A DNA stretch of 64,000 nucleotides from NCBI RefSeq assembly GCF_022803015.1, contig NZ_JAFKON010000004.1, positions 124,001 to 188,000 on the forward strand, given 5' to 3'. The notes below the pieces were generated by a model, which ran no database searches, had not been told where the DNA came from, and saw only the letters and a list, made by a program, of their open reading frames with translations. The position numbers and the translations under genes are program-made. The stretch comes from Arthrobacter humicola. Its GTDB lineage: Bacteria > Actinomycetota > Actinomycetes > Actinomycetales > Micrococcaceae. This document shows, piece by piece, positions 27,932-36,026 of the stretch. Positions within the stretch are counted from its first letter, which is position 1. Each line of letters begins with the position of its first letter.

Positions 27932-30625
27932 GTGACCGGACACCCCTCAAGCCACCCGAACCAGGGCGCAACCAGCGCCGCCCCGCGCCGTATTGTGGTG
28001 GCTGGCGGCGGCCCCGCAGCGCACCGTTTCGCCGATGCCATGCACGCCCGCGGACTCGATGGCTGGCACGTTACCGTCCTCACCGAGGAAGCCCACCTCC
28101 CCTATGACCGCGTCGCGCTGAGCAAGGCACTCACCGACAGCGACGTCGACCTCACCCTGGGCAGCGCTTCCATGTGGGACCACACGGCCCTGAGCCTCAA
28201 GACCGGCGAGCGCGTCACCAGCATCGACGCGGCCGGCAAGACCGTCCAGACCGCGGCGGGAACCGTCTATCCGTATGACGAGCTGGTGGTCGCGACGGGC
28301 TCGGACGCTGCCCGCCTGCCCATCCCGGGCGCCGAACTCACCCATGTGTACCGCACCCTTGAGGACGTCTGGTCCATCAACAGGGCCATCGCGGACCTCA
28401 CCGCGAAGCTGGGCCGGAAGGTCAACGCGGTCACCATCGGCGGCGGTCTGCTGGGCCTGGAATCAGCCGCCGGCACCGAACAGCTCGGCGCCACCCCGAT
28501 CGTCATCAACGGCTCGCCGTGGCTCATGAACACCCAGCTGGACGAGGGTGCCGGGCAGGCCCTCGGCCGGCTGATCGAGGCCAAGGGCTTCACTGTCCAC
28601 GGCGGGGTGTTCCCCTCCGAGGTCCTCTCCGACGACGACGGCCAGGTCACCGGCGTCCTCATGGCCGACGGCCGGATCATCGACGCCGACATCGTGATCG
28701 TCGCGATCGGCGTGCGGCCCCGCGACGAGCTGTTCCGGGCCGCAGAGGGCGCACCGCAGCAGTTCCAGCTCGGCCAGCGCGGCGGCGTCGTCATCTCCGA
28801 CGACTGCTCCACGGAGGTTCCCGGCATCTGGGCGATCGGCGAGGTCGCCAACTTCGGCGGCATGTGCCTGGGCCTCGTGGCCCCGGCCAACACGATGGCC
28901 GAAATCGTCGCGGACCGGCTGCACGGCGGCGACGCGACCTTCCCCGGCTTCGACACCGCCACCAAGCTCAAGCTCTCCGGCGTCGACGTCGCCAGCTTCG
29001 GTGACGCCTTCGCCCGCACCGAACACGCGCTCGAGATCGTCTACGCCGACCCCGCCCGCGGCGTCTACCAGAAGATCGTCACCACCGACGATGCCAAGAC
29101 CCTGCTCGGCGGCATCTTCGTCGGCGACGCCTCGCCCTACACCTCTCTGCGCCCCATGCTGGGCCGCGAACTGGCCGCCGAACCCGGCGCCTACCTCACC
29201 GCGGCCGGCGGCGGCGACGCGGGGGACGAAGTCTTGGAGATCCAACTGCCGGATGACGCCATCCTGTGTTCCTGCAACAACGTCTCGGCCGGAACCATCC
29301 GTGACACCGTCAACGGCTGCGGGGCCTGCGACGGCAACGCGCCGGTCCGGGAACTCGGCGAGCTCAAGGGCTGCACCCGCGCCGGCACCAGCTGCGGTTC
29401 CTGCGTGCCGATGCTCAAGAAGCTGCTCGAAACCGAACTGACCAAGTCCGGCGTCGAGGTCTCCAAGGCCCTGTGCGAACACATCGAGCTCTCCCGCCAG
29501 GAACTCTTCGACGCCATCCGGGTCCTGGAGCTGACCTCCTTCGAGGAGATCATGGCCAAATACGGCACCGGCGCCGGCTGCGACATCTGCAAGCCGACCA
29601 TCGCCAACATCCTCGCCAGCCAGAACAGCGCCTACGTCCTGGACGCCGGCCGCGGCACCCTGCAGGACACCAACGACCGTGCCCTGGCCAACATGCAGAA
29701 GGACGGCACCTACTCGGTGGTCCCGCGGATCGCCGGCGGCGAGATCACCCCGAAGAAACTCGGTGTGATCGCCGCTGTCGCCGAGCAGTACGGCCTCTAC
29801 ACCAAGATCACCGGCGGGCAGCGGATCGACATGTTCGGCGCCCGGCTGGAGCAGCTGCCCGAAATCTGGAAGGTCCTGGTCGATGCCGGCTTCGAATCCG
29901 GCCAGGCCTACGGCAAGAGCCTGCGCACGGTGAAGTCCTGCGTCGGCTCCACCTGGTGCCGCTTCGGGGTCCAGGATTCGGTGGCCATGGCCATCGCGCT
30001 CGAGTTGCGCTACCGCGGCCTCCGCAGCCCGCACAAGCTGAAGATGGGCGTCTCCGGCTGCGCCCGCGAATGTGCGGAGGCCCGGGGCAAGGACGTCGGC
30101 GTGATCGCCACCGCCGACGGCTGGAACCTGTACGTCGGCGGCAACGGCGGCGCCACCCCGGCGCACGCCCAGCTGCTGGCCAAGGACCTCGACGACGAAA
30201 CCCTGATCAGGTACATCGACCGCTACTTCATGTACTACATCCGCACGGCCGACCGGCTGCAGCGCACCGCGCGCTGGCAGGAAGAGCTCGACGGCGGCAT
30301 CAAGCACGTCGAGGACGTGGTGGTGCACGACACCCTGGGCATTGCCGCGGACCTCGAAGCCGCCATGGCCAAGCACGTTGACACCTACGTCGACGAATGG
30401 GCCGACACCCTGAAGGATCCCGAGCGCCTCCGCCGCTTCCGCTCCTTCGTCAACGCCCCGGACCAGAAAGACGATTCGATCACCTTCGTCTCCGACGAGC
30501 GCGGCCAGATGCGCCCCGCGACAGCGGAGGAGAAGGCGCGGGCCGGGCAGCAGCCGGTCCTGATCGGGGCTTCCATTCCGGTCCGATCCACCACCCCGGG
30601 ACTGCCTGACGAGAACGAGGTATAG
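27932..30625 (+). CDS. nirB: Nitrite reductase [NAD(P)H] large subunit NirB
   Basis: 897 residues from GTG at 27932. Order of domains: FAD/NAD(P)H flavoprotein (1-420; VVAGGGPAAHRFADAM, YDRVALSKALTD, TIGGGLLGLESAAG), a BFD [2Fe-2S] domain with C446, C448, C488 and C491, then the sulfite/nitrite reductase core. Siroheme-[4Fe-4S] ligands are C670, C676, C710 and C714 (CVGSTWC, GCAREC). It reduces nitrite to ammonium in the cytoplasm. The cobA start follows 2 nt after the stop, linking the enzyme to siroheme supply. Confidence 0.96.
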   Translation: MTGHPSSHPNQGATSAAPRRIVVAGGGPAAHRFADAMHARGLDGWHVTVLTEEAHLPYDRVALSKALTDSDVDLTLGSASMWDHTALSLKTGERVTSIDAAGKTVQTAAGTVYPYDELVVATGSDAARLPIPGAELTHVYRTLEDVWSINRAIADLTAKLGRKVNAVTIGGGLLGLESAAGTEQLGATPIVINGSPWLMNTQLDEGAGQALGRLIEAKGFTVHGGVFPSEVLSDDDGQVTGVLMADGRIIDADIVIVAIGVRPRDELFRAAEGAPQQFQLGQRGGVVISDDCSTEVPGIWAIGEVANFGGMCLGLVAPANTMAEIVADRLHGGDATFPGFDTATKLKLSGVDVASFGDAFARTEHALEIVYADPARGVYQKIVTTDDAKTLLGGIFVGDASPYTSLRPMLGRELAAEPGAYLTAAGGGDAGDEVLEIQLPDDAILCSCNNVSAGTIRDTVNGCGACDGNAPVRELGELKGCTRAGTSCGSCVPMLKKLLETELTKSGVEVSKALCEHIELSRQELFDAIRVLELTSFEEIMAKYGTGAGCDICKPTIANILASQNSAYVLDAGRGTLQDTNDRALANMQKDGTYSVVPRIAGGEITPKKLGVIAAVAEQYGLYTKITGGQRIDMFGARLEQLPEIWKVLVDAGFESGQAYGKSLRTVKSCVGSTWCRFGVQDSVAMAIALELRYRGLRSPHKLKMGVSGCARECAEARGKDVGVIATADGWNLYVGGNGGATPAHAQLLAKDLDDETLIRYIDRYFMYYIRTADRLQRTARWQEELDGGIKHVEDVVVHDTLGIAADLEAAMAKHVDTYVDEWADTLKDPERLRRFRSFVNAPDQKDDSITFVSDERGQMRPATAEEKARAGQQPVLIGASIPVRSTTPGLPDENEV

Positions 30626-30627
30626 CC

Positions 30628-31662
30628 ATGCAGCTCACCATTGACCTCACTGGACGCGAAGTCCTGGTCACGGGCGCGGACCACGCCGCCCGTCAGGCCG
30701 TACGGCGCTATGAGGCGGCCGGCGCCGTCGTGTTCCGCCTCAGCACCCCGCAGGGCGCCGGCATTGACGGCCCGCTGCCCGAGCGCCCGTTCCTGGTGGC
30801 GGCGGTCGACGACGGCCAGCCGGGCTGGGAGGCCCTCCTGGGCCGGTGCCGCGCCACTGGCATCCCGGTCGCGGCCGAGCCCCCGGCCGGCCCGGCGGGC
30901 CACGTCACGTTAGTCGGCGGCGGACCCGGGACCACCGAGCTGCTCACGGTCGCCGCCGTCGCCGCGCTGCGCGATGCCGACGTCGTCTTCTACGACCGGC
31001 TCGCCCCGTACCAGGACCTGCCGTCCCTGACCTCGGCAGAGCTCGTGGATGTGGGCAAGAAGCCCGGCCACCACAAGGTCAGCCAGGCCGACATCGAAAA
31101 GCTCATGGTGGAAAGCGCGCTGGCCGGCAACAACGTGGTCCGCCTCAAGGGCGGGGACCCCTATGTGTTTGGCCGCGGCGGCGAGGAAGTCGCGTCCTGC
31201 GTCGCGGCCGGGGTTCCGGTCCGCGTCATCTCCGGCGTCACCAGCGCCATCTCGGTTCCGGCCGCCGCCGGCATCCCGGTCACGCACCGCGACGTCAGCC
31301 ACATGTTCACCGTGGTCTCCGGCCATGCCCCGCTGACCGAGAACGAACTGACGCACCTCGCCGGGCTCGGTGGAACCATTGTGGTCCTGATGGGCATCGG
31401 CACCCTGCACCACCTCGCGGCCGGACTCCGCCGGGCCGGAATGCGGGCCGACATGCCGATGGCGGTCGTCGAACGCGGCTACCGCCCCGGCCAGCGCACC
31501 ACGATCGCCGAGCTGGGCACCATCACCTCCGCAGCCGCGGGCTGCAGCAACCCCGCCGTCCTGGTGATCGGGGACGTTGTCCGGGTGGCCGAAGCCAACC
31601 GGGGCTGTGCCGGTGCCACGGCAGAGCTCGACCGTCTTGCTGCATCACTGATGGAGGCGTAA
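30628..31662 (+). CDS. cobA: Uroporphyrinogen-III C-methyltransferase with degenerate N-terminal CysG-like domain
   Basis: 344 residues. The C-terminal ~250 residues are a complete SUMT: HVTLVGGGPGTTELLTVAAV, VDVGKKPGHHKVSQ, VRLKGGDPYVFGRGGEE and ISGVTSAISVPAAAGIPVTH. It methylates uroporphyrinogen III to precorrin-2 for siroheme. The first ~90 residues look like a shortened Rossmann domain as in the precorrin-2 dehydrogenase half of CysG (LTGREVLVTGADHAARQAV), but the GxGxxA loop is degraded, so dehydrogenase/chelatase activity is doubtful. It is co-transcribed with nirB and the following regulator. Confidence 0.92.
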   Translation: MQLTIDLTGREVLVTGADHAARQAVRRYEAAGAVVFRLSTPQGAGIDGPLPERPFLVAAVDDGQPGWEALLGRCRATGIPVAAEPPAGPAGHVTLVGGGPGTTELLTVAAVAALRDADVVFYDRLAPYQDLPSLTSAELVDVGKKPGHHKVSQADIEKLMVESALAGNNVVRLKGGDPYVFGRGGEEVASCVAAGVPVRVISGVTSAISVPAAAGIPVTHRDVSHMFTVVSGHAPLTENELTHLAGLGGTIVVLMGIGTLHHLAAGLRRAGMRADMPMAVVERGYRPGQRTTIAELGTITSAAAGCSNPAVLVIGDVVRVAEANRGCAGATAELDRLAASLMEA

Positions 31663-31670
31663 GGATTCCC

Positions 31671-32909
31671 ATGAGCGCATTGAACGCCGTCGCCGCAGCC
31701 CTCCCGGAGCCCGGCGCACCACTGTCCCCCTTGAACCCCGCCCTAGCCTCCGCACTGACCGCCGGCGGCCCCGCCGGCTCATCCGCGCCGGAACCCGCCG
31801 AGGACGCGACCGACCGGGACCTTCCCCTGGACGGCTTCCGGATCGGCGTCACCTCGCACCGCCGTTCGCAGGACCTTATTGAGGCCCTGGAACGCCGCGG
31901 TGCCGAGGTGCTTCACGCCCCGGCACTGAAAATCGCCCCGGTCCGGGAGGACCAGAGCCTGATCGATGACACCCGGGCGATCATCGCCGCCCGGCCCGAT
32001 CTTTGCATCGCGACCACCGCCTACGGCATGCGCCGCTGGTGCGAGGCCGCGGACACGTTTGGCATTGGCGACCAGTTGCTGGAGACCCTCTCCGCGACCC
32101 GGATGTTCGTCCGCGGGCCCAAAGCCCGCGGCGCCGTGCGCGCCGCCGGGCTCGCCGACGTCGGAATCAGCAGCGACGAAACCACGTCCACGCTCGTGGA
32201 CATGCTCCTGGCCGAGGGTGTGCGCGGCAAGACAGTCGCGGTGCAGCTGCACGGCTACACCGATGTCCGCCAGCTCGAGCGCCTGCGCATGTCCGGGGCC
32301 GCCGTCCTGACGGTCACCCCGTACCGCTGGGTCAAGCCCGACGGCGCCGACCGGCTGCCCAAGCTGATCGAAGCCGCGTGCAGCGGCAACCTCGATGTCC
32401 TGACGTTCACCAGCGCGCCCGCCGTGGACGCCATGTGGAGCACGGCGCACGAGATGGGCGTCTACAAACAGCTCGTGGAGAGCCTGAAGACCACTGTGGC
32501 GACCGCCGTCGTCGGGCCCATCACCGCGCAGCCGCTGCTCGATGCCGGGCTGCACCCGCTGATCCCGGAACGGTTCCGGATGGGCGCCCTGATCCGGCTG
32601 GTCTGCGAGCACCTGGCACTCAACCACGTCCGCCGGCTCGACACCGTTTCCGGCAGGGTGGAGTTGCGCGGCCGCTCGCTGCGCATCAACGGCGAGCCGG
32701 TCGAGATGGCGCCCGCACCGCTGTTGCTGCTGCGCGCGCTCATCGGCGCCGGCGGGGCTGTGCTCTCCCGCGAGGCGCTCTCGGACCTGCTGGAGCTGCG
32801 CGGTTCCGTGCATGCCCTGGACATGACAGTCAGCCGGCTGCGGTCCGCGCTGCCGGACACCCGGCTGGTGGAAACCGTGGTGAAACGCGGCTACCGGATC
32901 AGGGTCTAA
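31671..32909 (+). CDS. nnaR: HemD-domain / winged-helix regulator, NnaR-like
   Basis: 412 residues from ATG at 31671; AAGGA sits 4-5 nt upstream. A low-complexity N-terminus (~50 residues) is followed by a uroporphyrinogen-III synthase fold (about 55-310: FRIGVTSHRRSQDLIEALER, VRGPKARGAVRAAG, VAVQLHGYTDVRQLERLR, VLTFTSAPAVDAMW). An OmpR-type winged-helix domain forms the C-terminus (about 320-412: ALSDLLELRGSVHALDMTVS, ETVVKRGYRIRV). This fusion is the architecture of NnaR, described in Streptomyces and Mycobacterium as a co-activator with GlnR of nitrate/nitrite genes. Its place behind nirB-cobA fits that role. Confidence 0.85.
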   Translation: MSALNAVAAALPEPGAPLSPLNPALASALTAGGPAGSSAPEPAEDATDRDLPLDGFRIGVTSHRRSQDLIEALERRGAEVLHAPALKIAPVREDQSLIDDTRAIIAARPDLCIATTAYGMRRWCEAADTFGIGDQLLETLSATRMFVRGPKARGAVRAAGLADVGISSDETTSTLVDMLLAEGVRGKTVAVQLHGYTDVRQLERLRMSGAAVLTVTPYRWVKPDGADRLPKLIEAACSGNLDVLTFTSAPAVDAMWSTAHEMGVYKQLVESLKTTVATAVVGPITAQPLLDAGLHPLIPERFRMGALIRLVCEHLALNHVRRLDTVSGRVELRGRSLRINGEPVEMAPAPLLLLRALIGAGGAVLSREALSDLLELRGSVHALDMTVSRLRSALPDTRLVETVVKRGYRIRV

Positions 32910-32995
32910 CCCAACGCGGGGTGCCGGCCTTCGAGACGGTGTGACCCACGGCATTACCGGCCCGTAAATACTGGCGAACGGGCAGGGCAGAAGCG

Positions 32996-33038
32996 GCAAC
33001 ACCCGGGAAACACCCCGGAAAAATCGGACGCCTACGCT
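32996..33038 (+). promoter_or_regulatory. Candidate GlnR-type promoter of NirB-like flavoprotein gene
   Basis: GCAAC (32996-33000), GAAAC (33007-33011) and GAAAA (33018-33022) at 11-bp register, then a 10-nt gap and TACGCT (33033-33038) as the -10. The layout matches the nirB promoter base for base in spacing. Confidence 0.58.
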
Positions 33039-33093
33039 GGGGGTCATCAAGCACACCGGCCACACGATGGCCACCCAGCGAAAGGGCCAGCAC

Positions 33094-33990
33094 ATGTCCG
33101 CTCCGGCAATGTCTCCCATCTCCACTTCCTCCCTGACAGGCGCTTCGGCTGCCGCCACCACGGCCGCCCGGCCCAGGATCGTCATCGCCGGCGCCGGCCG
33201 GGCCGCCCAGGCGCTCGTCCGGCAGCTCACCCGGACCCCGTTCGCCGGCGCCATCACCGTCCTCAGCAACCGGGACGACGCCCCCGAGGAATTGCTGGAG
33301 CTCGCCGTCCTGCCCCAGGTATCCGTCCGCTTCGGCCAGCCGGCCAGCTATATCGACGCGGAAAACCGCCGCGTGACCACCGCCGACGGCATGGAGTTCG
33401 ACTACGACGAGCTCGTCATCGCCACCGGTTCCGCCCCCGCCGAGGCACCGGTGGAAGGTGCCGCCCGCTGCCTGAGCTATTCCACGATCGACGACGCCGC
33501 CGGGCTGGGCGAGGCCGTCAAGGACGTCACCCGGGTCCTGGGCCGCCGCCCCCTCGGCATCCTGGTCGGCACGGGTTCGGCCGCCGGCCAGGCCGAGGCC
33601 GTGCTCCGGTCCCGCGGCGTCCGCCCGGTCCGCACGACCGTGCGTCCCGCCGCCGTCGTTCCCACCGCCGCCGGGTCCGCCCTGCCGGCGTCGGGCATCG
33701 TCTTCGAGGACGGCTCCAGCATGAACGGTGACCTCGTGATCCTCGCCGAGGAGCGCATCGCCCGCGACGAGCTGGCCGCCACGGCCGGGCTCGCCACCGC
33801 TGCCGGCGGCGGGATCGTCATCGGCCAGGACTTCCGCACCTCCGTGCCGGGCATCTGGGCGATCGGTGACGCGGCAGCCTACGACGGCGTCCGGCTGGGG
33901 CTGCTCGTGGCCTCCGGTTCCGCGGCGTCGGTGTGCGCTTCCCAGTTGCTTCAGGCCACCATGGGCCGGCCCCTGGCGGCCGCCGCCTGA
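33094..33990 (+). CDS. NirB-like FAD/NAD(P) oxidoreductase domain protein, shortened
   Basis: 298 residues; ATG at 33094 follows AAAGGG, in preference to the frame start at 33067. It resembles the flavoprotein part of Nir[55 protein letters not shown], and [20 protein letters not shown]. The ~30-residue segment that carries the YDRVALS flavin-contact motif in NirB is missing (about residue 69), and much of the NAD domain is shortened. It could be an electron-transfer accessory, a non-catalytic partner of the nitrite system, or a decaying paralogue. It has its own GlnR-like promoter. Confidence 0.75.
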   Translation: MSAPAMSPISTSSLTGASAAATTAARPRIVIAGAGRAAQALVRQLTRTPFAGAITVLSNRDDAPEELLELAVLPQVSVRFGQPASYIDAENRRVTTADGMEFDYDELVIATGSAPAEAPVEGAARCLSYSTIDDAAGLGEAVKDVTRVLGRRPLGILVGTGSAAGQAEAVLRSRGVRPVRTTVRPAAVVPTAAGSALPASGIVFEDGSSMNGDLVILAEERIARDELAATAGLATAAGGGIVIGQDFRTSVPGIWAIGDAAAYDGVRLGLLVASGSAASVCASQLLQATMGRPLAAAA

Positions 33991-34150
33991 GGTGCCGGGG
34001 AGGCCCGGCCGGGGGCATCCGCCGGGCACATTCCTATGGCAAGATGGTTCCCTGATAAGCCGCGCACCACGCGGCGCCGCCAGGGCCCGCAGGCCCACAA
34101 GGCCAGGGAAGGGACCGCCGCGTCCCAGGCCCGCCACGAAAGGGACCACC

Positions 34151-34849
34151 ATGAGCCAAGAAGCCGCCACCGGGGGAACGCCCAACATCGCCTCCTACAT
34201 CGACCACACCCTGCTCAAGCCGGAGGCCAGCGAGGCGGAGATCCTCAAGGTCTGCGCCGAGGCGGCGGAGTACCACTTCAAGTCGGTGTGCGTGAACCCG
34301 GTCTGGGTCAAGACCGTCAAGAAAGCGCTCAAGGCATCCGGCGTCCTGACGTGCTCCGTGGTGGGATTCCCCCTGGGCGCCACGCCGAGCGACGTCAAGG
34401 CCTTCGAGGCCCGCGGCGCGGTCCTGGACGGTGCCGAAGAAGTGGACATGGTCATCAACATCGCCGCGGCCCGTGCCAATGACAAGGGCGCGCTGGTGGA
34501 TGACATCGCCGCCGTCGCGGCCGCCGTGCACGAGGGCGGAGCCATCCTGAAGGTCATCATCGAAACGGCGCTGCTGGGCGATGACCAGAAGGTGCTCGCC
34601 TGCGAGGCCGCCGTGGAAGCCGGGGCGGACTTCGTGAAGACCTCCACGGGCTTCAACGGCGGCGGGGCCACCGCCGAGGACGTCGCGCTCATGCGCCGCA
34701 CCGTCGGCCCGGACCTGGGTGTCAAGGCCTCCGGCGGCGTGCGTTCCCTGGCCGATGCTCAGGCTATGATTGCTGCAGGTGCAACACGTATTGGCGCCAG
34801 CTCCGGTATCGCGATCGTCAAGGGTGAACAGGGTTCGTCCGCGTACTGA
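34151..34849 (+). CDS. deoC: Deoxyribose-phosphate aldolase
   Basis: 232 residues from ATG at 34151. Class I aldolase signatures: [16 protein letters not shown] at the N-terminus, [18 protein letters not shown], the Schiff-base lysine Lys163 in DFVKTSTGF, and the partner lysine Lys192 in [10 protein letters not shown]. It cleaves deoxyribose 5-phosphate to acetaldehyde and glyceraldehyde 3-phosphate in nucleoside salvage. It is followed after 52 bp by a small membrane protein gene and then a terminator. Confidence 0.95.
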   Translation: MSQEAATGGTPNIASYIDHTLLKPEASEAEILKVCAEAAEYHFKSVCVNPVWVKTVKKALKASGVLTCSVVGFPLGATPSDVKAFEARGAVLDGAEEVDMVINIAAARANDKGALVDDIAAVAAAVHEGGAILKVIIETALLGDDQKVLACEAAVEAGADFVKTSTGFNGGGATAEDVALMRRTVGPDLGVKASGGVRSLADAQAMIAAGATRIGASSGIAIVKGEQGSSAY

Positions 34850-34901
34850 CCGTGCCGGCACCGCCCACAGTTTTGAGCCCCCCGGGGCCGAGGAGGAACG
34901 A

Positions 34902-35120
34902 ATGTCCAGCAACACCACCCCGCAGACCGAGAACAGCCTCGGCTCGACCATCGTCATCTTTGCCGCGATGATGGTCCTGTTCCTCGGTGCGATCTACTCG
35001 CTGTCCTTCCTGACGCTGGAAAACACCTGGCCGATGGCCGTCTGCCTGATTCTCTTCGCCGCCGCGTTCTGGATCCCGCAGACCCTGCTGGGCCGCTCGG
35101 ATTCGGCCGGCGAAAACTAG
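34902..35120 (+). CDS. Small two-helix membrane protein, hypothetical
   Basis: 72 residues; ATG at 34902 preceded by GAGGAGGAA (34890-34898). Two hydrophobic helices (about 15-37, TIVIFAAMMVLFLGAIYSLSF, and 43-61, WPMAVCLILFAAAFWIP) with a polar N-terminus and a short acidic tail. Such proteins are common next to deoC in this group and are uncharacterised. It is probably co-transcribed with deoC. Confidence 0.8.
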   Translation: MSSNTTPQTENSLGSTIVIFAAMMVLFLGAIYSLSFLTLENTWPMAVCLILFAAAFWIPQTLLGRSDSAGEN

Positions 35121-35140
35121 GCCACTCCTGACCCTTAAAA

Positions 35141-35173
35141 GACTGAAGCTCCGGTTCATCCGGAGCTTCAGTC
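35141..35173. terminator. Bidirectional intrinsic terminator
   Basis: A 14-bp perfect stem (GACTGAAGCTCCGG with CCGGAGCTTCAGTC) and a 5-nt TTCAT loop, between the convergent deoC unit and the membrane hydrolase gene. A-run upstream and T-rich bases downstream. Confidence 0.88.
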
Positions 35174-35191
35174 ATTTAACCGGTGGCAGTC

Positions 35192-36022
35192 CTAGCCGGG
35201 CACCAGCGCGAACAGGCCCTTGACCAGCCCCGTGCCGAGCGCCAGGGCCGCGGGGAAGTGCGCCTTGGCCACCGCCAGCCCGGCGCCAAACATCCCCACC
35301 ATGGCGTAGCCGCTCACCGGGATCAGGACGAACCATTCCCGCCGCGAACCCGCCCGGCCCAGCAGCGGGATGGAGAACGCCCCGTTGGCCCTCCAAATGT
35401 TCTTCAGCAGCGGCAGTTTCCGCAGGACCTTGGGCGGCTTGATCACCAGTGGCCAGAGCAGCGGCACTCCCCCGGTGGTAATCATGTCCCCCACAATGTG
35501 CACCAGCACCCCGGTAAGCATCGAAACCGGCAGCCAGGTCCACTGGTGCGGCGCGAACCACGTCACGAGTCCGGCCATGAGCAGCCCGACGATCCAGTTG
35601 CTGATCCAGCCGAATTTCGGGAAGAGCTTCAGTGCCTTCGCGGCGATGTTGATCATGAACATGCACAGCAGGCCGGCCCCGACGGACAGCAGCCCCCACT
35701 GGGTCTGCACCTGCCACTGCCCGGCGATCGTGGCCAGCAGCACGAAGAACGCCGCGCCCAGCACCGAATGAGTGCCCTGCCGGTGGCCCCCGCTGGCGTT
35801 CTCAATGCCGCGCGCCACCAGGTTGGACAGCGGCGGCAGCGCATGCGCCACCGTGCTGGCGCGATGGTCCCAGTCGCAGACCAGCGCGGTCCCCGCCGTC
35901 GCCATCGCGCCGATCACGATTCCGGTGGGATCCAGGGGGTACCAGCCGAGCGCATACGGGCCGGTCGAGGCAATGGCTACCCACGCCGCGGCTCCCGACG
36001 CGGCGTGATGTCCTCCCATCAT
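35192..36022 (-). CDS. Membrane-bound metal-dependent hydrolase (YdjM family)
   Basis: 276 residues. It begins MMGGHHAASGAAAWVAIAST, with the His pair near the N-terminus, then CDWDHRASTVAHALPPLSNL and GGHRQGTHSVLG. These His/Asp clusters are typical of YdjM/LexA-regulated inner-membrane metal hydrolases. About seven hydrophobic segments. It starts 4 nt downstream of the mfd stop on the same strand, so it is co-transcribed with mfd. Substrate unknown. Confidence 0.85.
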   Translation of the reverse strand: MMGGHHAASGAAAWVAIASTGPYALGWYPLDPTGIVIGAMATAGTALVCDWDHRASTVAHALPPLSNLVARGIENASGGHRQGTHSVLGAAFFVLLATIAGQWQVQTQWGLLSVGAGLLCMFMINIAAKALKLFPKFGWISNWIVGLLMAGLVTWFAPHQWTWLPVSMLTGVLVHIVGDMITTGGVPLLWPLVIKPPKVLRKLPLLKNIWRANGAFSIPLLGRAGSRREWFVLIPVSGYAMVGMFGAGLAVAKAHFPAALALGTGLVKGLFALVPG

Positions 36023-36026
36023 TCTT

